Assembly: GCF_027409185.1 (NCBI RefSeq)
Contig: NC_084478.1
Location: 84,055,624-84,119,623, forward strand
Reading direction: 5' to 3'
Length of the DNA stretch: 64,000 nt
From: Cynocephalus volans
Taxonomy: Eukaryota > Chordata > Mammalia > Dermoptera > Cynocephalidae
Within the stretch, counting starts at the first letter, position 1. Each line of letters begins with the position of its first letter. The translations under genes and the position numbers were made by a program. The notes under the pieces were generated by a model. That model made no database searches, was not told the DNA's origin, and saw only the letters and a program-made list of their open reading frames with translations. Below are positions 11,191 to 22,300 of the stretch, piece after piece.

Positions 11191-13293
11191 ATTTTTACAA
11201 ATGGTTTTGAGACTAAAATGAATAGAGTTATGATTTAAAACAAAATGTGTGGACTGCATAAGACCTGTGATCTGGTTTACATTAAAACATCTTTATTTAC
11301 AAATGATTTAGCCCAATGTTGGGCTCTACAGAATACATGCAACTCAATTGATTCAGCAAGTAAATATCTGCTTTATGAAACTCTAGTCTTAACAATGTTA
11401 AGGATTTAAATGTGATATTGAAGGCCACTGTGGATTTTTTAAAAATGCAATCAACTTATTGTATTCTAGCCTTACTTTAATTTCTAAATTGATTTAGAGT
11501 GAACAGTATGGGTCTAAAGTCTGTATAAAACAGCAGGAGGTAGGTTAGTAATTACCGTTTGTAGTGAGGAGACTTGCAGCAGTGAATGCTTTAATTGGAG
11601 GTAAAATAGCTGTTGAGATGACAGTTTATATTAGATTCTCATAGTGTGTACCTTTTTTGGAATTTAGAGAAGAAGCTTATTATGCCAAAATTATCATCTG
11701 AGGCTGATTTCTTTGGCCGGGTGTGAAAGGTATTAAAATGTCTGATTCCAAAGTAAAGTAACAGATTTGGGCAACTCTCATCACATTACCTAATATAACT
11801 TTTCTGTGTAATAAATTGATGTGTAACTATTCAGAAATTAAAATAAACATTTCAGATGTGTTCCCAATGTATGTCATTGTATATTTCTTTGAGACAAATC
11901 CAGATTTTTCTTCCCTATTGAAAAACTGTTTTCTGGCTGCCTAGACAAGTTTGTATAGGTCTAGCAAACAGAGGCTAGGCTTCAGTATTTTTTGTAATTC
12001 ACTGCTTTTTACTTTCTTGACAAACAAGTTGTAAAGATTAATTATAGAAATGAAAGGTGCTGGTGTGATAGTACAGTCTTGTTTGAAAACTACTATACAT
12101 GGAATAGAGCCTGTTTTAAATGGGCTCTCTGTGTGTATAGATATGTGTGGATAGAGTTTTCTGAGTTTAAGGAATATTTGAACATAAAGAATACAGACCT
12201 ATATTCTTGCTGTTGCTCAGTCATGGTCCATATTTTAGAGAGTTAATATCTGTAATATAGAACCGTGGTTACACTAAGAAACCTAGCCCCATTTGTGTCA
12301 GGAATATTTCATTGCTTTTCCGTGTCAGAGAGAGTGAATGCAGCTTGAGGGAAAAAGAAAGAGTGGTGATTAATGGTATACTGAGATAATATATGCTTGC
12401 ATATACCATTTTGATGCTGTGTTGAGGAATATTTTAGGTATGCTCTGGATAGGCAGATGGAGATTTTTAAGTACATAAGCTGTAAACCAGTCTGTTTAAT
12501 CAGATCATTTAACTTATATGGAAGAGGGAGGAGGAACAATACTAGATTCTTACATATAGAAAAAACATCTGTCTTTTAACATTCCCTTTTTGACTGGTTA
12601 ACAGCTTGTGGGTAAGTGTGACCCTGGATTATTATTACTTGGGTTCTTGAGGATATGGAGGTATTGGCCAGAAGGAAATGTGCAGGAAAATGGCAGAAGG
12701 AGCTAGGGAGTGAAGTATTTGTTTGAAAAAACAGCAAAAGGAACAAATTATCAATAATTTCAGAGGAAGGTCTTGGAAATTAAATTGCACATTCTTGAAG
12801 TAGTTGGCAAAAGTAGAGACTTTATGTGTTTGTACCATTATAATTCCAAAAAGGATTAGAAACAAAGTAGATGGGTTACTTATCTTGGTAATGGGGGTTT
12901 TAGATCAAGGTGAATTGATGGAGGCTGGGGAGAACCTGGTTTTCTTACTGCAGAGTTTCTTCTCAACTTGAGCCATGGGCTTGCTGCCATCTTCCAGCAG
13001 GAACTTTGTTCATCTCTTGGTTGAATAATATGTACTTGGGCAGCTCTGTGGGGGAATGATCTTTTAAATTTCTGTCTCTAATATTGATATCAAATAAGCA
13101 TTTCCAATAACATTTATTAAGTCATCTCATTTAGGTGCCTGTATCCTGTAAAAAACATCTTGCCTAAGTAATAGTCTATAAATATTTAAGCTTTTAGTAT
13201 GTAATAGGTCTTAATATCAATGTTACTATATGTATTAAATAATATTTTACCTTAAAGGTCTAATTTAGACTAAACTTGTACTATTTTTTTTAG
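11191..13293 (+). other. UPRT intron 1 (3' part)
   Basis: Single-copy, AT-rich sequence up to the acceptor TTTTTTAG of exon 2. No repeat family or other gene recognised; minus-strand frames at 12309-12539 and 12635-12865 show no motif. Confidence 0.6.
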
Positions 13294-13336
13294 GACAGCC
13301 AGTAGAGGGGACTTCATGTTTTCTGCGGATCGTTTG
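13294..13336 (+). CDS. UPRT: UPRT coding exon 2
   Basis: This 43-nt exon has one leading G that completes a split codon, then 14 codons reading TASRGDFMFSADRL. The acceptor is a T-rich tract ending TTTTAG and the donor is GTAGGT. It ends on a codon boundary. The leading G implies that exon 1, not in this window, ends with two bases of a split codon (AA, if lysine as in human). Confidence 0.93.
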
Positions 13337-16300
13337 GTAGGTGGAGGCTTTCCATTTTCATTTCATTATTGTACCTAGTGATTTAATCATGGTAGACCAA
13401 GGGGTGTTTTTGTTCTAGAGCGTTCTGGGGATGAGAGAGATTGTACCAGTAACCATCATCTTGCCAGAACACATCTTCTGAAGTGTTCTTTCTACTGTTG
13501 CATTAAAGGTCTGCCTCAATCCCTTTCACTTCAGAGTATTGCCCATGAACTCATTCCCTGGAGTTCTGAGGTTCCACTACGTTTCAAATGGATCTGGATA
13601 ACCTGATTCTCAGAAATTTTTAAATGCCTCATCTTAGGGCAGTGAAGTGAGGTACATCAAAAGGAAACCAAAGATATAAGGAGACCTAGTAGTTACCACT
13701 GTGGTATCTAGTTAATGCACAAAAACTAACACATTTCTTGCAGTTTACATGGGTGGGTATTTATTTTGCCTCTTCTTTTCTGTACTATCCTCACATGTGA
13801 AATACGAAGTTGGACTCTCTATGCTTTCCTCAGGGACTTCCCATTAAACATTGACCAAGCCCAATTCTGTTTAGCTAGTATGATCTGAGAGGATCTCAGG
13901 CTAAATTGGTTTGTCTTCCGGGTAAGCACTGTGTTTCCATCTTGTGTTTTTATATCCAAATGTGCTCAGTGCTTGGAATGAGGTTGACATATTTTCTGCT
14001 GTGCTAGTTGTCTTCATCCATTCATGAAATGAACACTGAACTCATGTGAATCAGGCACTGTACAAGGCTGCATTGGGTGGGAGGAGATAATAACAGTGAC
14101 AAATACAGACATAGTCCTTGGTCTTGGGGAGTTTACAGTCTAAATAGTGCTGTCAGTATTTGGGACAGAAAGAAATGTGGCTTATTAATCTTGAAGTTAT
14201 AATCAGATAGTAGAAAGTAGATTATCAAAGGGAATGCAAGAAAAAAGGTGTGGAACTTTTCATTTAGGTTTTCCCTGGGGAATTTATTCCAGAACAGTGT
14301 AGACAACTCCTGTTCCGTTTTTGGCTTTAAATATTCTTGGTTCAGAGACCAAGTCTATTTAAAATTATTTGAGCTTTGAGAGGCAGTAGTAACCCTTGGA
14401 TAGTACCAAGACAAATGTGGTTGACATTCCTGGGGCAATAGTTACATCATTCTGTCTTTTATGCTTTTATGAAATCAAAAGAACAGGTTCAAAGGAACTT
14501 GTGTCTTTTAATGGCTGCTATGGAGAGAACAGGGGTCTTGGTGTTCACTGGTAGAAAAATGGTTCCTCTTTCTTTTGCTTTCCTTCTGCTCTTTTTCTAT
14601 AGAAAGTTCATGGTGATTATAAAATGTTTTCCTGAAAGAGCAGGCATTATATCTTAGACAAATGTGATCATAAAGGCCTATGGCATAATTCACCTGAGAG
14701 GATGGTAATTTGGACCTCTCTGTTCTCTTCAGTCGGCTTTGAAGGTCCTGATATTGGGAGGGGAAGTGTCTATTGTGGTTGCAGTAGGGATCTGACCTGT
14801 TTAGATTTCTATTATTGAGGATTTCTAGTACACTATTTCTAGTACACTATTTTTTCTAGCACAAGGATCCCATTATAGTGGATGTTAATTCTATTCTGAA
14901 TTTGTCAGGGTTGGCTTCCCTGGCCCTCAGATCCTTGAGTTCCTTATATTTTAGTCACCCTTCTTCTGGTTTTATGATCTTCTGTAAGACTTCAACTCAC
15001 TAATATCTGTTCCAGGGTTGCAGGGGATGGGGTGGGAGGTAAGACTCTTTAGAAGAGTGTTACTAGGAGGAGGAGATTTAGGCTCTTCAAAGAAAAGTAT
15101 CCTCTTCTAGCCTTGTAATTTGCTCATAAAAAATCAACACTCCACAGAAGGGGATGGCTAGAGGTGAGTGTGCACACACATTCAGTATTCATGAGGTTCC
15201 TGAGCCCTCTGTCTGATGCTGACAAAGTATTGGCCCATTTAGAATCGATCCTTTTAATGGCAGCAGAGTGTTGTGATAACAGAGCATGGGGCCTGGTGCT
15301 TCTCCTTTCTGATCCTGATTCTCAATCAATAACATAATATTGGTTGGAGAAAATGTGCATTTCAGACTCAGCACTGTTTTTATTGTAGTAGGCTCTGGTT
15401 GCTCATGGAATACCGTATCTGGTTTTCGGAGGCTGTTCCTACTAGTTCTGAGTGATTCTTTCCTCTGTACCACACATTACGATTGTTGTGAGACTTTTCT
15501 TTAGCTGAGAAGTCTAAATGCATTCTACTGGATCCTCCTTCAAGGTCAGTAAATTGGTTCAGCCCATCCACTCATTTATTTCCTTACAAGAAGTTCCAGG
15601 CTGTATTTGCATTATGGTGGGTCTTTGTTAAAATAATCTGACTTAATTTCATAGGTACTGAACGAAGTAGAGAAATTCCCAGTGGGCACTATTTCCAGGG
15701 TAACCAGAAGTATATTACTTCCAAGGGTACCTGCCGTGACTCTTGTTACCTGCTGGAGTTTTGCATCTCTCATAGCCTGGACTGATTGAATAGAATCAGA
15801 AGGCATGCTGGAGTCTTGTGGTGGCAGTCATGTGCCTAACTGAGGTTAGATGCCTAGCAGCAAGCAGCCTGGCATTTGGACCTATCCCTGTATCTAACAC
15901 ATGATAGGGGCCCCCTTCCTATTTCCATAAGCTAAACTCTTGCTCAGTGTGCTACTGACTCTCTGCCTACTGTTCAGCTCCTGAGGCTAACAGCTAGCCG
16001 GAAATTCTTAGCAGGTTCTCAACTTATTCTTCCTTTGACTCTCTAGATCAGACTTGTTGTGGAAGAGGGATTGAATCAGCTGCCATATAAAGAATGCATG
16101 GTGACCACTCCAACAGGTAACCAGGACTGTTACTTTCAAATTTTCCTCATGAAAATTCTGAGCTAGAATGGGGGAAAATGGAAGGAAAGCAGTCTGAGTA
16201 AAATCAATATGCAAAATGAGGAGTCTAGGTGGAGCTGTTCTTTTAAACATCTTACAAAACTCAGATATTTAGTAAAGAAATCTATGTAGGTTCCTTTTTG

Positions 16301-19300
16301 GTTAATAGATTGCTAGTCAATTCAAGGTAAAGGTTAATAAATATTCTTCAGCATGCAGGTGTTGCCTCTGCTGACAGCTCATTGGGCACAGAGTTAAGAA
16401 TTGCTGGCAGCTTATCTTCACCTCTGTGGGGAAGCTGCTGGTGTTAACAAATGGGTGAGGGTGGTTTGAAACTCCAGGGGAAAAAAAAAAAAGGATGAGA
16501 AGCAAAAAAGAAAAAGAAAACTAAAATGATGAGAATTGAAGAAGGTGCTTTGTTATACTCTTTAATAGAAAGTAGCCAAAGATCACTGGTTTGGCTTTCA
16601 GGAATTTGAAATTCTGATGTGGTTCTTTAGTAAATAATGGAGAACTGTTCCATTCAAAGGGTTGACTTTATGAAAATTGGGAGCTGAGCTTGTTGCATTA
16701 TGATTGACACAAATTCAGGATGAGACCAAGGGCTGGGCATGTCTTGATAACTACTTCAGCCTCTTCTGCTTTTAAGGCAGAATGGAGGCTTATAAAAAGG
16801 GATGCAATGAGGAGGCTTTCTGCTGTGGCTCACAGTAGGGTCCCAGTTTGAATTTATGTGGTATATAGATAGCATCCTCAGAGTGCAGTGATTCTTCTTT
16901 GAATTCAATTTGAGGATGTGTATATGAATGTCCTATTCCCATTCGATGAAGTCTGCCCCTCCCAATTATTCTCTCACAGGTTTCTTATGAAGAATTAAGA
17001 AATAACTATGAAAAATCATGACTCTCATCTCATTACTTTCACAGGGAACCTCAGGCATTATACAGTGTGTCTGGACAAGGGTTGCTCTGTGCCCATCTGC
17101 TTTAAACCATAGGCACTTTATAAAATAAGTAAGTTGCTGCAATGATGAAAGATAAATTCTTTGGTTTTATTTCCCAACAGGGTACAAGTATGAAGGAGTG
17201 AAATTCGAGAAGGGAAATTGTGGGGTCAGCATAATGAGAAGTGGTAGGTTTGTATGTGTGCGATTTTGTTTCTTTGCATGCATAGGAACAGTTGCTGCTT
17301 TCCAAGAGAGAGGCGGGCTTGTCTGTCATAATTGCAGCCTGCCTTTGCTTAAATCTCACCACCTGTGTTGTCTATCTTCGTGGTGCCTCAGAGTCATGGC
17401 CTGTGTGCTGCTAAGTTTGGCTAATTAACAGCAGAACATCTTCCCATGCCTGCCCCCATAGGCAACCAGCTTTCAAAGAGATTCAGGGGAGGGTGGGAGG
17501 ATAGGAGGATGTGATAATTCCCTCTTGGGGAGAACAGGGAAGTTTGAAGACTGAGGGAATATAGCACAAATTCAGGCCTGGAGAACTTTGAATACCTGAC
17601 TAGAGAAAAATTTGTTCCATTTTTATTTTATTTCTGTTGTAGGGAACAGTCCTATTCTGTCAGGTGCTGTACTGAATGGCTTGTTCAATATTTTTAATTT
17701 TATATTTGATGACTATATGACCATGTGAGCAAAAACATGCAACTGTTATTAACTCGAAGTATTTCTTTTTGCTGGTCTTATAAATGTATTTCTATTTGAG
17801 TCCAGCTGATTACCCTTCTAAATCAACTTTTGTGTAATTAGAACTCGTACCTGATGATTTCCATTCCTCTGGGTATATTCCCAGCAGTGGGATAGCTGGG
17901 TCATATGGTAGATCTATCTGCAATTGTTTGAGGAACCTCCATAGAGGCTGCACCATTTTGCAGTCCCACCAACAATGTATGAGAGTTCCTTTAAGTCGAA
18001 GGTATTCCTGTTCCCCAATGTTCATCGCAGCACTCTTTACAATAGCTAAGAGTTGGAACCAGCCCAAATGTCCATCATCAGATGAGTGGATACGGAAAAT
18101 GTGGTATATCTACACAATGGAATACTACTCAGCTATAAAAAAGAATGAAATACTGCCATTTGCAATGACATGGATGGACCTAGAGAGAATTATACTAAGT
18201 GAAACAAGTCAGGCACAGAAAGAGAAATATCACATGTTCTCCCTTATTTGTGGGAGCTAAAAATAAATAAATAAACAAAAAAACCTGGGGGGGGGAGGGG
18301 GGAAGAAGACATAACAATTACAGTTCCTTGAAATTGATATGACAAGCATATAGCAAGGACATTGGTGGGAGGGAGGTTTCGGTAATTGGCCACAATAATC
18401 AACCACATTGTATATTGACAAACAAACAAACAAACAAACAAAAAACTCGTACCTGTTACATGGGATGATTGTTTCCATTCAGCAAACTTTTTTTTTTTTT
18501 TTTTTTTTGCGCAAGTGGTGGAAGCCCCACCTGCTTGCACTGGAAACGGATTTTTTTTTTCAACATACAGACTTTTCTCCTCTGGCTATGAAGTTCTATT
18601 TGTGAACAGTTGAATACCTCAAGTAAAATAGGAGGTTTAAGCTCCCTGTTTTATGGAAGGAAGCTCTTAAGTAATGATAGCGTTCTCAGGACAATGTTGT
18701 TCAACTTTTTAAAACTGGTGAATACAATGGACTTTTAAGGCTCAGTTTGTTCTGTTTCAGTCCAGCTCCTTTCTTAAAGACACCAGCGTGGTCCTTGCAC
18801 CCCTAATGTGTACCAGATGACTCAAGTGATGCAGACAGAGTTGTTTTTAACCTTAATAGTCATTTGTTTGAGCTGGGGTGGTGAAGGGCTGAGGGCATCA
18901 GCCACACCACCCCAATGTCCACATCTAGTCCAGTGAAGACCACAGAGCCATAGTGGAAGTGCCCCAGGCTTCTGGGGGAGGGGCTGAGCGCCTCAGCTAC
19001 GCTCCCCGCCCCAAGTCTACATCCAGCTCAGCCATGAATGAGGGGGATGCCATGGGTCTCAACCACACTCCCCTTCTCCCATCTTCTTCCTCCCCCTCCC
19101 CCCCCACTGCTCTACAACAATATCTTAGAATGCAAAAAAGTAATAATTATAATAAATAAATTTTAAAAAATAGTCATTTGTTGATTTTCATATATATGGG
19201 AAAGAAACTGGTTTATGTTTATTTTTTTCTTTTTTGTTTGGTTTTATGTTTAAAGTAGTGATATAAAGTTTCCTCTTAAAAATAAATTTAAAGGAAAACA

Positions 19301-22300
19301 GTTAATTTAAGAAAAATATTAAATAAATACCAATACTGGTAGAATTCTGATATGGCCTAGAATCTTGAAGATGGTATGAGAATGACTGACTTTTGGCAAA
19401 CACTTCCTTAAAGGAATTCAGACTCAAAAATGATTCTGTTCAGAAACCAAGAGCGGGTGGTGGTGGTTGTGGTTCTCTGGGGGAGGGGGAACAATATGCC
19501 ACTTTTTTACTGTTTGCAGCAAAACCTTTACCAGTGAAGTCTTTGCTGAGCTAAATGATTTCTCCTGATGCCACCTTGATCTAAATGGAAATCCTTGGGT
19601 CTCCAGTCCCTAGTCTTTCATAAATCTTTTTATAATTTTTCAGATGAAAGTGAGAAATGTAGGTGGTTTAAAGGCTTCTTTAAAATAATAGGAGTAAAAA
19701 TGTTCCTGATATTGAAAAAGCTCAGGGAACAGCTCAACAAAACACTTTATTTCCTGTAATCATGGAAGCATGACAGCTCTAAAATTTATAAGCCAGCAAT
19801 AAAACTAGCTTATCCTAGTTTCATTGACCTGCACTAAGTTTAAAATATGAGCACATCAGAAGTAAAAGCTGTTAACTTAAGAATTGCTTTTTTCTTGACA
19901 GTATCTTTTTTGTATTAGCAACAGTCACAAACTGTGCTTTGGCCTGTTCTTGGACTTGTACTTCATCTCTCCCAACCCTTTTTTTTTTCTTTTTTATTTC
20001 CTTCTTCAAGGTGAGGCAATGGAACAAGGTTTACGAGACTGCTGTCGATCCATACGAATTGGAAAGATCCTGATTCAGAGTGATGAGGAGACACAAAGAG
20101 CCAAAGTATATTATGCCAAGTTCCCCCCAGATATTTACCGAAGAAAAGTCCTTCTGATGTACCCAATTCTCAGTGAGTGGCTTGAGTTTAATTTATAATC
20201 TTTGGTTAGCGTTTAAATTCAATTTAGTGCTTGCCTTCTAGGTACCATTATATAAAAGGCAAAAACAGTTTCTAAATGTGTTTTTCTCAGTTGGATTTGG
20301 AGTTGCCTAGGGCAGTTCACCAGGGAATTTTTGTTGTGTAATGAGAGAATACACATTAGTTAAACTTTATTAGCTCTAAAGAGCTTTTTCTTGAAATGAG
20401 TACATTGAAGCAAAGGATCTAATGAGGCAAAATATATAAAACACAGAAAATATATTGAAACATGTTCCCTCTCTAGCTTGATGAGTACAGCAGTGATTTT
20501 CTCAAGGATTTATCCTTTCTAGATAAATCCTTTTTTTTTTTCCCTGCTATTTTCTTCACTTTCCTAAGCTTACTCAGATCACAAATGGCATGATCTCCCA
20601 GGGAGGTGAGGGGGAATATGTTAAAATTGATATTTCAAATACTAAGTGAATTTAGGGCTTATTATGAGTTTGATAACTGAAAAGCGTTATGTGTCATATC
20701 CATTATTGAAAATAACACTGATAAAGAACAAGCACCTTCAAATGAAGCTTGGCCTACTGGTGTGTTATGTTAGATTACTATATTGCCCTTACTTTAAAGA
20801 CACTTAAAGGACATTTTGAAATAAATGTTAATGTTGCTAATGCATTTGGTTGTCTTTTGATTTCAGGCACTGGAAATACTGTAATTGAAGCTGTAAAGGT
20901 TCTTATAGAACATGGAGTTCAACCTAGTGTTATTATCCTACTCAGTCTGTTCTCCACTCCTCATGGTGAGTTCAGCATGAGGCAGTAACTAGGGCTTCAG
21001 ATGGTCATGAATGGGTAAGTGTGTGTCTGTCTCACTTCTCATCCTGAGGAAAAGTTTATTTTCACCCACATTCAATCTAAATCTAATTTTGATAGTAATA
21101 ATGCATGTCTGTCCTCTCCAAGCTTAGTAATAATATTTTACACTATTCTAATATAGTTAAAATTCAAATGCAGAAGTGTGAACTAACACCATTGAAAAGA
21201 ATTGCAATTATTTTCTTGGTGGCCCTGTTTGAGCAATTATTTTCCTGGTGCCCTGTTTCCTCTGGCTCCTCACCTGAGCCTGAGAACTATTCACAAATAG
21301 CAAGAAACTCAATGTTCTAGCTAGCTCTGTGGTCTTCCTGGAGTAAGCTTTGCAGTGTGAAGCAAAGAGCAGAAGTTTTTAGAGTTAGATTTCTGCTCAA
21401 AGGGCACGGTGAGGGAACTGTGTGTTCTCTATTTCTTGAGGGAGGTATGCCTAATTTAAGGCCCTAGCTTTTTTGCCATACGGTCTAGGATAATTGAGAA
21501 GCTATCCTAAGAAAATAATCATAGATACATATGGAAATTTAGCTTCTAGGATGTTCATTAAGAGTTATTAAGTATAAAAAGAAATTTGAAAGTATATAAA
21601 TGACTAACAATAAGGAAATGGTTAAACAAATAATATATATTCAAAGGATGTAATATTGTGTAACTGTTAAATCACGTTTTTGAAAAATATTTGACATCCA
21701 AACATGTACATGGTAAATGCAAAAAAGCAGTATAAAAAATAACAGTGTTAGAATAGTGTAAACTGTTATCAACAAGCTTAGAGATGACCAATACAAATTA
21801 CGACTATTTTAATTACCAAAATCAGACTTGAATTTAACATGGACTCTAATAAATCTTTCCTCAGAAAGAAAGGCTAGACAGATACACAATACTATTTCAA
21901 TTTTGGTTTCAAAATACACATACAATATTAATAGTTGTTATCTTAGGATGGTGGGATTTTAAGTGATTTTCATTTTATTTTAAAGTTTTTTGGGGGGGTA
22001 TTTTCCAAATGTTCTACAATGAATTCATATTTGCTTCATAATTGAAAATAAGAGAAATACATGACTTCTCTAGCAAGTGTGTTTCCTCATTTCCAAAGGT
22101 TCTAAGTCTCAGCCAACCCTGAAGAGAGGTTACAGGGCAACTAGTTGGGAAGGCTGCTTTCAGTAGGCCAGTCTATAGGAATTATGGCCTATTTGATTAC
22201 TTTACTGTTTCACAAGCAAAAATTACCTGTATTGCAAATGTTGGTGATGACAAAGGGTGATTTGCTTGGTCATCCACTTATATATAACAGATGGCATTGA

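Larger units (their letters stand above)
17244..20010 (+). other. UPRT intron 4, host of two young retroinsertions
   Basis: Starts GTAGGT and ends CTTCTTCAAG. It holds the inverted L1 (17854-18443) and the unassigned retroposon (18869-19168), both with target-site duplications. The rest is single copy. Confidence 0.6.

Noticed and set aside
15189..15571. Two overlapping minus-strand frames in UPRT intron 2
   Set aside because: Different frames, no family resemblance, no splice context; treated as chance.
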